Assembly: GCA_963575745.1 (NCBI GenBank)
Contig: CAUYUJ010008087.1
Coordinates: 5,001 to 42,397, forward strand
From: Prorocentrum cordatum
Taxonomy: Eukaryota > Sar > Dinophyceae > Prorocentrales > Prorocentraceae
Direction of reading: 5' to 3'
DNA length: 37,397 bases
Of this stretch, positions 10,608 through 19,979 are shown in pieces. The notes beneath the pieces were generated by a model. The model was not told where the DNA came from. It ran no database searches and saw only the letters and a program-made list of their open reading frames with translations. The position numbers were made by a program, and so were the translations under genes. The first letter of the stretch is position 1. Every line of letters starts with the position of its first letter.

Positions 10608-10816
10608 TTTTGGACACCCGAAATCCGAAAGAATGGGCACAATGCCCAACAACAAATGTTGTCCCGAACCAACCGCGGCCGCTGTTGGGCAGGCGGCCTT
10701 CTGTCTCAAATGGACACAGGCCGCGGCGGCGCGGACAGCGAGTCCTGTTCAAAATGAACAGGAACTGCTGTTGGGCATTGTACCCATTCTTTCAGTGCCC
10801 ATCTCGTTCGTGCAGA
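10608..10816. mobile_element. Family K element K1
   Basis: The inverted end GAATGGGCACAATGCCCAAC matches the right end GTTGGGCATTGTACCCATTC. TIRs extend outward through a CGAAAT-type segment. The interior holds hairpins ACAACAAATGTTGT and CCTGTTCAAAATGAACAGG. It is about 95% identical to K2 over the 177-bp core by my hand count. Possible 5-bp TSD TTGAT/GTGAT. No coding capacity. Confidence 0.8.
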
Positions 10817-10937
10817 GTGATGGAATACACGACTCGGATCGGATCGGGCCGGCCAACGCCGACGCCGACTCGGATCGACCGGATGGAATAGATCCTGCGG
10901 TCCACCCCAGCGGGGGTGTCCGATACCGATACCGTTA

Positions 10938-11118
10938 CTCCAGATTTCGTAATAAAAGGGAGGGGGCCTGGACCCTCCAAGACAAGCAATTTCAGACCTC
11001 CCCCGTGGGAGAACCCTCCAAAACATCGTCCCCAGACCCCCACAGGCCCTCCAAGATAGCCTGGAAGAGACCCCCCCCCCGAAATGAGACCCCCCTCCCT
11101 TTATTACGAAATCTGGAG
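10938..11118. mobile_element. Family E element E1
   Basis: Left end CTCCAGATTTCGTAATAAAA and right end TTTATTACGAAATCTGGAG form a TIR of about 28 bp. It is flanked by TA on both sides. 181 bp, non-coding interior. The second copy at 31431-31610 is highly similar, so movement is fairly recent. Confidence 0.88.
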
Positions 11119-11231
11119 TACCCTGGCGGCGATGGGATCCGCGAGGGTCGGACTCGCAGATGGCCGCAAACTCTCTTTCGATGCCACGGCCCTGCGGAGA
11201 ACGAACAGATTCGGGGCCCGAACACCTTGTG

Positions 11232-11425
11232 TCGGGTCCGGCGAAAGGGGGGGATAGCAAAGGGGGGGGTTGAGGATCAGCTCACGTAGCTGATTTTCCT
11301 GGCGCCTCCCGGCGCCGGAGGCGGCTATGCATCGAGGAGTGGGCCCCTCGGCGAGGCCGAAACCAGCTGCATGCGGCAAATTTCGGACCCACCCTTTCCC
11401 AATCCCCCCCTTTCGTCCGGCCCGA
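11232..11425. mobile_element. Family D element D2, 5-bp TSD
   Basis: An intact 194-bp copy: TCGGGTCCGGCGAAAGG at the left and CCTTTCGTCCGGCCCGA at the right, with a perfect TTGTG duplication (11227-11231 and 11426-11430). The interior palindromes match D1. Confidence 0.9.
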
Positions 11426-11464
11426 TTGTGGTGACAGACCGCGCGGTGACCTCGGAGTCCCCAG

Positions 11465-11640
11465 CGACCTCTCGGGGGGGGGGGCTCAAAGGGGGGGGCG
11501 GCGAAGGGGGGGGCGTCGAAGGAGGGGGGGGGCGTCGAAGGGGGCGTCGAAGGGGGGGGGACTCAAAGTGGGGGGGCGTCGAAGGGGGGGGGGGCGTCGA
11601 AGGGGGGGGCTCAAAGGGGGGCGTCGAAGGGAGGGGGGTC
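11465..11640 (+). repeat. G-run minisatellite, strong G-quadruplex potential
   Basis: Runs of 5 to 12 G separated by GCGTCGAA or ACTCAAA. GGCGTCGAAGG occurs six times plus a variant, at irregular 13-32 bp spacing. Many consecutive G-runs satisfy the usual four-run G-quadruplex pattern. Confidence 0.9.
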
Positions 11641-11769
11641 CGCAAACCATTCCTCCAGTGCCCGAGGCAGGTGCACGGACGAGGGGGCGTAGTGAAGGAA
11701 GAGGGGCTAAGAGCTCTGGGGGGAGAACCCATGCCTGGTCGTACTTTCCATGCCTCCTGGTCACCTGGA

Positions 11770-11993
11770 GGCCTCCTACAGGGCAATGTTTAATACATCG
11801 GATGTTTAAACTATAGGATTTTTGATACATGATTAATTTATGAATAGACTTATGCATGACCTCATCGTTGTTTTTCATACAAAATCCCTGCATTTGTTAT
11901 ACATGATCCGCACGCGGAGCATGTATAAAAAAACGGCACTGTAGATGGGGTCCGAGTAGACGGGGTCGAAGGGTTGCGCCGCATCGCCGATGA
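11770..11993. mobile_element. Family C fragment C4, split by F1
   Basis: GGCCTCCTA of the family C end stops at 11778. Its continuation GATGGGGTCCGAGTAGA resumes at 11944, after the inserted family F element. The C copy then runs out after GCATCGCCGATGAG, so only one end is present. The insertion point in CCTAGATGG gives a TA duplication around F1. Confidence 0.82.
11779..11941. mobile_element. Family F element F1, TA TSD, nested in family C
   Basis: Left end CAGGGCA followed by a T-run and AATACAT; right end ATGTATAAAAAAACGGCACTG. These form a TIR of about 22 bp. 163 bp, TA on both sides. The interior shares ATCCCTGCATTTG, GATCCGCACGCGGAGCATG (itself a near-palindrome) and CTCATCGTTGTTTTT with the copies at 20520-21914. 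Confidence 0.88.
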
Positions 11994-12087
11994 GAAAGGA
12001 CGATGGCAAACGCAACCACGATGCTCCACTCACACCGACCCTGGCCAGGCCCATCCTGGGTACGGGATTGGTTTGTATGCCTTCCTA

Positions 12088-12153
12088 TCCAACCTAGGAA
12101 GCATACCGTACCGTACACTGTCCAACCCAGGAAGCATACCGTACCGTACTCTG
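12088..12153 (+). repeat. 33-bp tandem duplication
   Basis: Two copies of a unit starting TCCAACC and containing GGAAGCATACCGTACCGTAC. The preceding GTATGCCTTCC is complementary to AGGAAGCATAC, so a hairpin can form. Confidence 0.8.
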
Positions 12154-12185
12154 GACGGCTTCCCGCGGGGGCCGTAGGCGACCCG

Positions 12186-12352
12186 AGGAGGGGAGTGCGA
12201 GGAGGAGGAGGGGGAGGGGAGGGGGAGGGGGAGGGGGAGGAGGTGGAGGAGGTGGAGGAGGAGGAGGAGGAGGAGGAGGAGGAGGAGGAGGAGGGAGGAG
12301 GAGGTTGACGAGGAGGGAGGAGGAGGTTGAGGAGGAGGAGGGGGGAGGACGG
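12186..12352 (+). repeat. GGA microsatellite
   Basis: Long GGA tract with GGGGA and GGTTGA interruptions. It gives poly-Glu, poly-Gly and poly-Arg frames and their antisense. Confidence 0.95.
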
Positions 12353-12422
12353 GTCGCGGGAGCCCTTCGGAGAAACCCTCCACCGCCAATTCCCGGCCCA
12401 AGACGGGCCTGTCCAAGACCAG

Positions 12423-12514
12423 ACCTCCTCCTCCTCCTCCTCCTCCTCCTCCTCCTCGCCCTCCTCCTCCTTCCCCCCTCCAACTTATGGTGGTGGTGGT
12501 GGTGGTGGTGGTGG
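12423..12514 (+). repeat. TCC tract followed by TGG tract
   Basis: TCC repeats at 12423-12476, then a pure (TGG)n run of nine units at 12488-12514. The GGA tract upstream and this TCC tract are complementary and 70 bp apart, so they can pair as a large hairpin. Confidence 0.93.
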
Positions 12515-12556
12515 AAAGCAAGCTCATCAGGCCTCCTTCCTTGGGGCCGGCTTGTT

Positions 12557-12704
12557 GTCGGGCGTGTCCTCCCGCAGGCGGACTCTAGACCAAAAACAAG
12601 AAGTAGAAAAACAAATGCACCCAGATGTTCGAAAATACTCGAAACTCGTCCCCAGCCTATTTTTTGACTATCTTTGAATTTTCCTATAGAGGGGCAGGCC
12701 CGAC
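12557..12704. mobile_element. Family B element B4
   Basis: Left GTCGGGCGTGTCCTCC and right GAGGGGCAGGCCCGAC are inverted. TTAA lies at the right edge (12705-12708) and TGTT at the left. The interior has the family words CCAAAAACAA and ATTTTTTGACTAT. 148 bp and diverged. Confidence 0.7.
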
Positions 12705-12799
12705 TTAATCGTTGCCTGACGGCCCCAAAGCCTGGCAGGGGGCCCCCAGAGGCCGCAGATAGCCAACAAAACAGTCCCGTCGTGCTTTTCTTCTCTTCC

Positions 12800-13006
12800 C
12801 TGCTCGGCGGCAAGCGAGGAGGGAAAGTGAGAAGGAGACGGCCTCCGCAGAAGCCTCGGCAGTCCCCTGACCTCCTGAGCAGCTCTCTGTGCCTCCCCCG
12901 AAGACGCAGAAGACCTCTCAGAAGGCCGAAGGCCGCCGGAGAAAACCCGAACAGCCTTCCGAGAAGGCCTTGTTCTTCTCGTTTCCCTCCCCTCGCTCGC
13001 CGCTCC
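12800..13006. mobile_element. Family M-like element M3 (diverged)
   Basis: CGGCGGCAAGCGAGGAGGGA at the left is matched by TCCCTCCCCTCGCTCGCCGC at the right, read inverted. Further inside, GGCCTCCGCAGAAGCC pairs with GGCCTTCCGAGAAGGC-like sequence. It resembles M1 and M2 in the CAGAAGGC-rich interior. No TSD is recognised. Confidence 0.55.
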
Positions 13007-13146
13007 GGGCTCGCGCTGAGCTGTGCTTTCCGTGTTCGTTTCGTTGTCCTTGTCCCTCCTTCTGTCGTTGCCCCGCCCTCTGCTGCAAAACGAAGGATCA
13101 ACACAAAAACGGCCCGCGGACTTGCCAAACCACCGCCTAGCTTCAA

Positions 13147-13285
13147 GGCGGGCATGCCCCTCTGCAGGAGGAATACTCGAACATACGAAAAATTGTCTGG
13201 GGACTATGTTTCGGCTATTGTTGGACTGCTTTTGAATATGTTGCATTTGTCGTCCAAAATCCGCCTGTAGGAGGACATGCCCGAC
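13147..13285. mobile_element. Family B element B5 (diverged)
   Basis: Left GGCGGGCATGCCCCTCTGCA and right GTAGGAGGACATGCCCGAC are inverted relatives of the family B ends. The interior contains GTCTGGGGACTATG, as in B1. No clean TSD. Confidence 0.65.
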
Positions 13286-13353
13286 CGAAGTCTGGCTCGA
13301 GCCCTGGGCCTTCATGCCCCCCGCATTCTCTCCCCATGCTCTCCTCCCTCGCT

Positions 13354-13500
13354 TTCTTCTTCACCCTCCTCCTCCTGTTCCTTCCCCCCTTCCTCCTCCT
13401 CCTCCTCCTCCTCCTCCGTTTCCTCCTCCTCCTCCACCCTCCACCCTCCTCCTCCTCCTCCTCCTCCTCCTCCTTCCCCGCTTCCTCCATGCGCTTGCCT
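13354..13500 (+). repeat. TCC microsatellite
   Basis: Imperfect TCC repeats in a long pyrimidine tract starting about 70 bp beyond B5. Confidence 0.93.
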
Positions 13501-13790
13501 CCCTCTTTGCCCGATCTTTTCTCCCAGCCCCTCTTCGCCTTCTCGACCTTCCCCTCCCGCCCCTGCCCCCCCGTCGCCCTCTCCCAAGACTCGTCGGGTC
13601 TATCTCGACAGAATCTCCAGAGGTCTTACGCCCAAAGTACTCAGCAAGGCTGTGAAGGCGGCTAGATCCTCCTCCTAGTGTTGTTTGTAACTCGCTTCGC
13701 GATCGGTCTTATCTTATCTGATCTGCTGCTGCTGCTGCCTCTCTTCCTGGAGGAAGAGGAAAAGGTACAAACATCAACTGTTGGAGGTCC

Positions 13791-13912
13791 GCGCGGATTT
13801 CTTGGATCTGGGCTAGAAGCCCCTCCCTGGCGCGCGGAGCGCGCAAGGGGCGGCGCCGGAGGCGCCGCCAGGGGGCCCCAACGCGGATCCAAGAAATCAG
13901 CGCGGAACGCCG
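13791..13912. mobile_element. Family G element G1
   Basis: Left TCCGCGCGGATTTCTTGGAT and right ATCCAAGAAATCAGCGCGGA are near-perfect inverted repeats. The centre is made of nested palindromes: GCGCGCGGAGCGCGC and GGCGGCGCCGGAGGCGCCGCC. The element is short (about 120 bp) and would fold almost completely. The TSD is not clear. Confidence 0.75.
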
Positions 13913-13978
13913 AACGTTTGAGCTTGTGCCGTGTTGTGTTACTCGACTTCCTCCCCGTCCTTTTAGCACTCATTTAGA

Positions 13979-14215
13979 GGCCTCCTAGATGGGGTCGGAG
14001 TAGAGGGGGTCGGAGGATCGCGCAGCATCGCCGATAAATCGGCGATGCATCGGCGATGTATCGGCGACGCGCCGGCGATGCATGGTCGACGTGGGCGATG
14101 CATCGGCGACGTCGACGTGAAGCAAGTCGGGCTCCGCATCGAGCCGCATCGCCGAGGCATGGGGGATGTGGCTCGAGCCTCTGACCCCATCTGCCCTGAC
14201 TCCTTTTAGGAGGCC
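13979..14215 (+). mobile_element. Family C element C1, TAGA TSD
   Basis: GGCCTCCTAGATGGGGTC at the left; AGGAGGCC at the right with a weaker inner match. It is flanked by TAGA on both sides (13975-13978 and 14216-14219). The interior is a run of GCATCGGCGAT-type palindromic words followed by GGGCTCCGCATCGAGCCGC. 237 bp, non-coding. Confidence 0.87.
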
Positions 14216-14316
14216 TAGATTCCCAGAGATCCGACGTCGTGATTTTTTCAATGCGCGGTCCCCGGACGTCTTGACCCATTCCTCAGGGCCGGTTTTTCAT
14301 CCCGAGGCCCGGTGGA

Positions 14317-14334
14317 GGCCCCTAATTAGGGGCC
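14317..14334. repeat. Perfect 18-bp palindrome
   Basis: GGCCCCTAATTAGGGGCC is fully self-complementary. It stands alone in the gene-free stretch 14220-14770, where I see no other feature beyond short G/C runs. Confidence 0.85.
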
Positions 14335-14772
14335 GAACTTTGCGAAACACGTCTTTTGTTTTTGTTTGTCAATGCGCTGGACTCTGGGTTCCCCCCTCCT
14401 CTCGGGAGCGGCCAAGAGGGGGGTGTCCAAGAGGGGGGGGTGTGCAAATCATGACCGGCGGCATGTGCGCGGCCCAGCGGGGGGGCCAGGGACGTAATGA
14501 AACAAGAAGAGGCGCCATGAGATCTGGGGAAACATCATGGCCCCCGCCATGATATCCCCCCCCCTAGTCATCACCCCCCTCTTTTCCGCCCCCGAATGTT
14601 TGTCCACGGCGCGAACGTGTCTGGGTACCCGGCCCGATCCCCGCGCGCCGCGTGGAATCGAGCAGCCGCTGGGCCTCTCGAGCCCGCGCCCCGTCTCCCG
14701 ACCCCTGACGCCATGCTCCCTTCCAGGCGCGACTCCCAGAGGTCGGGACCCGTTTCCCGGGACTGGTCTTAA

Positions 14773-14810
14773 GTCGGGCCTGTCCCCCTACAGGGGGATG
14801 TTCGACGATC
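14773..14810 (+). mobile_element. Family B left end B6, solo
   Basis: GTCGGGCCTGTCCCCCTACA followed by GGGGGATGTTCGACGA, preceded by TTAA (14769-14772). No matching right end follows. A GGA tract begins within about 40 bp, so the element appears truncated near the microsatellite. Confidence 0.75.
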
Positions 14811-14847
14811 CTCGCTCGCCGCCGACACGCGAGCCCAGGCCTGGGAT

Positions 14848-14995
14848 GAGGAGGAGGAGGCGGAGGAGGAGGAGGAGAAGGATGAGAAGGGGGAGAAGGA
14901 GGAGGAAGAGGAGGACGAGGAGGGGGAGGAGGAGGAGGAGGAGGAGGAGGAGGGAGGAGGAGGAGGAGGAGGAGGAGGAGGAGGAGCCCAGGCCC
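14848..14995 (+). repeat. GGA microsatellite
   Basis: GGA repeats with GAA and CGA variants, ending in GCCCAGGCCCGGGG. It follows the truncated family B end. Confidence 0.95.
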
Positions 14996-15128
14996 GGGGA
15001 GCGAGAGCGCGCGGGGCGGCAGCGCTGCCGCGCCCCCCTCCTGCCGCGGCTGCGCTCCCTGCTGCGGCGCCTGCTGCGCCCACGGCGGGCGTCCTCGCGG
15101 CGCGGCGCGGGCGGTCCCGGCCCAGGCC

Positions 15129-15190
15129 CCTCCTCCTCGTCCTCCTCCTCCTCGTCCTCGTCCTCCTCGTCCTCCTCCTCCTCCTCGGCC
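15129..15190 (+). repeat. TCC/TCG microsatellite
   Basis: TCC repeats with regular TCG interruptions. It lies about 140 bp after the GGA tract and can pair with it. Confidence 0.92.
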
Positions 15191-15390
15191 TCCACGTCCT
15201 TCTCCTGGCTTTCTCGCATGTGTTATCCAAGCCCTAGTGCTGCCTACGAGTACAGAGAGGCACGCGCACTCCATCCCCTGAAGGTTGTCACGGAGTGCCT
15301 GCTGGACGACTGCCTCATGCCCATGTCTGCGGCGCCCGCCCCTGCTGCAGGCGGGCTGTCGCCGTTCCGCCGTCGTCGTCGTCGCAGATA

Positions 15391-15444
15391 TTCCCAACTA
15401 TCCTGTGGTGTTGGGTCCTCGTTTTGAAGAGACAGCGCCCCGCG
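15391..15444 (-). repeat. 63-bp boundary repeat, inverted copy
   Basis: The reverse complement carries CTTCAAAACGAGGACCCAAC and ACCACAGGATAGTTGGGAA, matching 3215-3277. It is followed by a TCC tract, mirroring the GGA tract at 3161-3213. Confidence 0.88.
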
Positions 15445-15485
15445 TTTCTCCTCCTCCTCCCCCTGCCCCCTCCCTCCTCCTCCTC

Positions 15486-15527
<42 letters not shown>

Positions 15528-15532
15528 CCACC

Positions 15533-15566
<34 letters not shown>

Positions 15567-15609
15567 CCATCACCATCACCATCACCATCACCATCACCAT
15601 CATCATCAC

Positions 15610-15658
<49 letters not shown>

Positions 15659-15799
15659 GTCATCGTCATCGTCATCATCATCATCATCAGCAGCATCATC
15701 AGCAGCATCATCATCGTCAGCATCAGCATCATCATCATAATCATCATCATCAGCATCATCATTTTCATCATCAACATCATCACCATCATCAACGTCATC
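15445..15799 (+). repeat. TCC tract and long CAT/CAC trinucleotide repeat
   Basis: A short TCC tract is followed from 15487 by more than 300 bp of CAT repeats with CAC, CGT and CAG variants. It gives poly-His, poly-Ser or antisense poly-Met frames. It lies exactly between the inverted boundary repeat and the inverted satellite. Confidence 0.96.
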
Positions 15800-17005
15800 A
15801 TGTCAGCACACCCCTCACATGGTTCGTGGCCTCATAGGGAGCTCCACCTAAGGTCTCAGTCGCGGAACTCGCATGGCGGCGCCGCCCCATCTTGGCACGC
15901 CCTGACACGTTTCGTGGCCCCATAGGGAGCTCCACCTAAGGTCCTAGTGGCGGAACTTGCATGGCGGCGCCGCCCCATGTTGGCACACTCCTCACAGGTT
16001 TCGTGGCCCCATAGAGAGCTCCGACGAAGGCCCCCGGTGGGGATGGCCGCATGCCTCCCACGCCCAGGACAACGCTTCGTGGCCCCATACGGAGCTCCAC
16101 TGAAGGCCCAGTGGGGGTGGCCGCATGCGTCTCCCACGCCTAGGGCAGAGTTTCGTGGCCCCATAGGGAGCTCCACCGAAGGCCCCAGTTGGGGTGGCCG
16201 CATGCGTCTCCCACGCCTAGGGCAGCGTCTCGTGGCCCCATAGGGAGCTCCACCTGAGGCCCCAGTGGAGGTGGCCGCATGCGTCTCCCACGCCCAGGAC
16301 AACGTCTCGTGGCCTCATAGGGAACTCCACCGAAGGCCCTAGTGGGGGTGGCCGCATGCGTCTCCAACGCCCAGCACAGCGCTTCGTGGCCCCATAAGGA
16401 GCCCCGACGAAGGCCCCAGGTGGGGGTGGCCGCATGCGTCTCCCACACTCGGGACAACGTTTCTCGTGGTCCCATAGGGAGCTCCACTGAAGGCCCAGTG
16501 GGGGTGGCCGCATGCGTCTCCCACGCCTAGGGCAGCGCTTCGTGGCCCCATGGGGAGCTCCACGAAGGCCCCAGTGGGGGTGGCCGCATGCGTCTCCCAC
16601 ACTCAGGACAACGTTTCTCGTGGTCCCATAGGGAGCTCCACGAAGGCCCCAGTGGGGGTGGCCGCATGCGTCTCCCACGCCCAGGACAGCGCTTCGTGGC
16701 CCCATGGGGAGCTCCACCGAAGGCCCAAATGGGGGTGGCCGCATGCGTCTCCCACACTCGGGACAACGGTTCGTGGCCCCGTAGGGAGCTCCACCGAAGG
16801 CCCCAGGTGGGGGTGGCTGCATGCGTTTCCCACGCCGAGGACAGCGTCTCGTGGTCCCATAGGGAGCTCCACCGAAGGCCCCAGGTGGGGGTGGCCGCAT
16901 GCGCTTCCCACGCCCAATACAGCGTCTCGTGGCCCCATAGGGAGCTCCACCGAAGGCCCCAGTGGCGGTGTCCACGGGCGTCTCTCCCACCCGGCACAGC
17001 GTTTT
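15800..17005 (-). repeat. Satellite array 2, inverted orientation
   Basis: The reverse complement carries the same landmarks as array 1: GGTGGAGCTCCCTATGGGG, CCACGAAACG, GACGCATGCGG and ACTGGGGCCTT. The first two units after 15800 differ (GGCGGCGCCGCC, GCACACTCCTCAC). Later units are mostly 70-80 bp. The array ends near 17005 in CCACCCGGCACAGCG. Confidence 0.93.
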
Positions 17006-17066
17006 CGGGGCCCACGAAAACCGGACCGTCAAAATCCTGGACGCGCTCGTCAAAAAACTTCAGCTA

Positions 17067-17090
17067 ACCCGAGTTATTGCTTACTCGGGT
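17067..17090. repeat. Short hairpin
   Basis: ACCCGAG and CTCGGGT are separated by ten bases. There is no T-run after the stem, so I do not call a terminator. Confidence 0.6.
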
Positions 17091-17104
17091 CTTACGTTTC
17101 CCCG

Positions 17105-17283
17105 AACCTACCAGGACCACCCTCCAACCCAACCCGAAGGCACGAATCTGACTCGAATTTCGGGTTGGGGGGGTACGGGGTCAATGTGTTTTTGCAATGC
17201 TCCTCGACCCCCCCCCGCCCACTGGAAATGGAGGGCAAACTGAAGCCTTCGGGTTGGCGCTGGGGTGGTTCGGTGGGTGGTGA
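17105..17283. mobile_element. Possible TIR element N
   Basis: The CCAACCCGAAGGC region at 17129-17141 is matched by GCCTTCGGGTTGG at 17245-17257. Outside this, the two flanks remain imperfectly complementary for about 25 bp. A single copy, so family status is unproven. Confidence 0.45.
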
Positions 17284-17289
17284 TGATCA

Positions 17290-17705
17290 GTCCTTGTTTC
17301 AACGACATGATTTCACAATGACTTTCATCATGTCTAGCTCAACGGCAAATTTTCTGGGCCTGCATTACGTGAACCACCACACCGCATTTGAATACAACCG
17401 TGTCGACGTTCACACAACGTTTATGCCATGGCTGCGGTTCTATTTACGATGTCCTTGGTACAGTCGTGCCTTCGCAAAATCAACGTGACTGAAACTAGCC
17501 GCGCCCTCTCTTGGCAATGGGCCACTGCCAGCGAGAGAGGGAGCGAGCCCAGGGCTGCTGGAATCTATTCGAGCTGCCATCCCATCTCCCCCCTTAGACG
17601 AACGTACGACGTGCATGACAGTCATGACAGATAGACAAGCCTGGAGCTGATGGGACAACCGTCCAGGCGTGCCACCTGTGAGCTCTCATACTCCTCTGAA
17701 GCGAA
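17290..17705. other. Low-copy stretch with one hairpin
   Basis: No gene recognised. A hairpin at 17504-17541 pairs CCCTCTCTTGGCA with TGCCAGCGAGAGAGGG, with small bulges. The remainder is complex sequence lacking long conserved frames. Confidence 0.5.
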
Positions 17706-17709
17706 CAAC

Positions 17710-17881
17710 TCGGGGATGGACAAACCCCCCTTTAGTAAAACGTGGTTTGGTGAAAACGACCTGAGGCCCAAGCCTGGCGGGCGCAAGCCTGGAAAATAAC
17801 GGCCACGGCGCCCTCTCGAGAGCCGAAAACGGACAATTCACTAATCGACGTGTCACTGTTGGGGGTTCTGTCCACCCCCGA
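17710..17881. mobile_element. Family A element A1
   Basis: Left TCGGGGATGGACAAACCCCC; right GGGGGTTCTGTCCACCCCCG then A. Flanks are ACAAC and AAAAC (4 of 5 match). The interior has CGTGGTTTGGTGAAAACGACC and CTAATCGACGTGTCA, conserved in all copies. 172 bp, non-coding. Confidence 0.85.
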
Positions 17882-17889
17882 AAAACCTT

Positions 17890-18860
17890 GGGCCTGGAGG
17901 GACCAAACGGGAAAAGCGGAGAACGGTTCCCATCACCCGAGCCACAGCACGGGTCTTGCCAATCAAGGCGCCGAGGCCATCCCGAGCCTCCTGTGGCTCC
18001 TGCACGTGCATCTGGCACGGCCTCTCTGCGGAGCGATCCGGCAAAACGTTAGCTCAGACAATCCTCCGCTCCTCAGGAGGGGAGCTGGTTGACCACCTCC
18101 ATACTACGATGGGCTGTGATGATGATGGGCTGCAGGGCTGACGCATTTAGCCCACCCCTAGCTCCCCAAATCCGGACGGAGCCCAGCGTACTTCTTCCTG
18201 GAAAGCAACTGCTGAGAGGGCGTTGCGTTATCTAACCTTGCACGCCCGAGGCAATCAGAGTGAACGTTTGCAATCTATCGAACTGAGAACCTGATGCCTA
18301 CAATCCCCATGTGCTCTGCAACCTGGGGCGTCTGGGGAAGGCTGGGCTCAACACCCCGCAACTGCGTGCCTCTCCCTCGACTGAAGAACGGATGACCGAA
18401 CACGAAACCCACTCTTTTCACCTGCCCAAGCAGTACGCGCGAAGACTGGTCCTTGTCATCCCGGCCGTCCTTCCCGTCCTTCCCGTCCTTGCCATCCTTG
18501 TCTCTCTTGTGGCCATGACTGTGGCGTGCGGCGGTGGAACAGAGAAGCAATGTCGAATCACACGAGCGGGGCAATCTGGCAATTACGCACACACGCAGGT
18601 TATCCAGACAAAGGATTCGACGGACCTAAGCGAGAATGATACAAACACATGCTTTGCGGGAGACTTACTCACATTGTTCTGTCCTCATCCTCCTTCTGCT
18701 TTCCCGTGTCCTATCCCCTCGTCCTCATTTCCCCTCCTCCCCCCCCCCCCGCGATCACCTACTCACGACCAACGACGAAACAACCGCCTCTCAGAATGTG
18801 TCGAACAGGTCCAAGGGGCCACATCGCCAACAGAACGTGATGACGGATGTCCGTGGACGG
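17890..18860. other. Low-copy stretch without a recognised gene
   Basis: No transposon end, satellite or microsatellite of note apart from (CGTCCTTCC)-like reiteration near 18464-18492 and a pyrimidine-rich patch at 18680-18750. The 239-residue frame from 18311 runs into family L, and its C-terminus is element sequence, so it is not a credible intact gene. Confidence 0.45.
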
Positions 18861-18867
18861 CGAGGAG

Positions 18868-19030
18868 TGAAGGGGCCCCAGAACACACAAATAAATACAC
18901 ACAAATAAAAAGATCCCCCATATGTTTCCATATTTTCTGGGTTTTTGTCTTCCCCCCCACTTCCCATATTTTCCCATATGTTCTGGGAAAACGAGGATTA
19001 TTTTTGTCTGTGTGTTTCTTTTCCTCCTGA
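18868..19030 (+). mobile_element. Family L element L1, 5-bp TSD
   Basis: Starts TGAAGGGGCCCCAGAACAC and ends TTTCTTTTCCTCCTGA. AGGAG lies on both sides (18863-18867 and 19031-19035). 163 bp. The interior is T/C-rich with repeated CCCATATTTTCCCATAT. The two ends are only weakly inverted, so the family is not a classic TIR element. The 3' pyrimidine tract followed by AAG resembles a splice acceptor. Confidence 0.85.
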
Positions 19031-19139
19031 AGGAGGAGCAGCAGGAGTAGATCCGAGACGGGCAAAGAGTGACCTGGCGGCGAGCGAAGGGGCGAAGTGA
19101 GAATGGCGGGCGACGATCGGGGGGGAACGCCTCGACCTG

Positions 19140-19173
19140 GAATCGGCGATACACCGCCGATAAATCGGCGATA
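19140..19173 (+). repeat. Family C-like inner palindromes
   Basis: AATCGGCGATACACCGCCGA and ATAAATCGGCGATAG resemble the family C interior, but no family C end is present. Possibly a small relic. Confidence 0.4.
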
Positions 19174-19188
19174 GGCCCCCGACAGTGA

Positions 19189-19350
19189 TAAAGGAGCCCC
19201 AGGACATACAAATAAATACACACAAATAAAAAGATCCCCGTATTTTCCCATATTTTCTGGGTTTCTGTCTTCCCCCCCACTTCCCATATTTTCCTATATT
19301 TTCCTGGGAGTCGACGATTAATTGTGTCTGTGTGTTTCTTTCCTTCCTGA
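19189..19350 (+). mobile_element. Family L element L2, 5-bp TSD
   Basis: A 162-bp copy with a perfect AGTGA duplication (19184-19188 and 19351-19355). It lies in the same orientation as L1, 158 bp beyond it. The end reads TTTCTTTCCTTCCTGA. Confidence 0.87.
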
Positions 19351-19448
19351 AGTGATTCCGCACCTTCCTGGGCAGGTTGGGCGCCCATCGGACCCCTATC
19401 GAAGATCAATGGGCGATTGGGGGTCGATGCATCCCCCCCTATGCTTAT

Positions 19449-19645
19449 CCCCCCCCGATCGTTGCCTCTGAGAGGACGAGAGGGCCTTCTCAAAGGCGGC
19501 GGGGATTCTCAGAAGCCCTCTGGCCTTCTGTAAACTTCCCTGCGTCTTCGGGGAAGGCCTGAGACACACCTCAGAAAGCCTGGGGACTTCCTAGCCTTCT
19601 GAGAAGGCCCATCCCCTCTCACTTCCCCCCCTGGCGCGCCGCCGA
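19449..19645. mobile_element. Family M element M1
   Basis: AAGGCGGCGGGGATTCTCAG and CTTCTGAGAAGGCCC are shared with M2. The right end is TCTCACTTCCCCCC then CGCCGCCGA. The left end is diverged and no TSD is visible. Confidence 0.6.
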
Positions 19646-19868
19646 GAATGCGCTCCATGCGAAGAAGAGCTGGACGAATTCCGCGCGATCGTCGGCGCGT
19701 GGAACCTTGAGCGAAGGGAACGCGCTGCGCAGAGCGCTGGTCGCGCTCGGCAGCCAAGCGAACCACGCCCACTCTATCCAAAGCTCCCAAGACGGAGGAA
19801 TAGGGACCCTCCCATTATCCTTTTTGACGTTGCCCCGACGTGAAGCGCAATCTTGTCGCGTTCTCTCA

Positions 19869-19978
19869 CATCCTCCTCCTCCTCCCACTTTTCATCCTTC
19901 TCCTCTTCCTCCTCCTCTTCCTCTCTCTCCTCTTTGTCCTCCTCCTCCTGCTCCTCCTCCTCCTCCTCGGCCTCATCC
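19869..19978 (+). repeat. TCC microsatellite
   Basis: TCC repeats with CTT interruptions. Confidence 0.92.
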
Positions 19979-19979
19979 T

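Noticed and set aside
15487-15799. Poly-His or poly-Met protein
   Set aside because: Pure trinucleotide repeat, open in several frames on both strands.
17067-17090. Rho-independent terminator
   Set aside because: There is a stem but no following T-run, and the context is eukaryotic repeat DNA.
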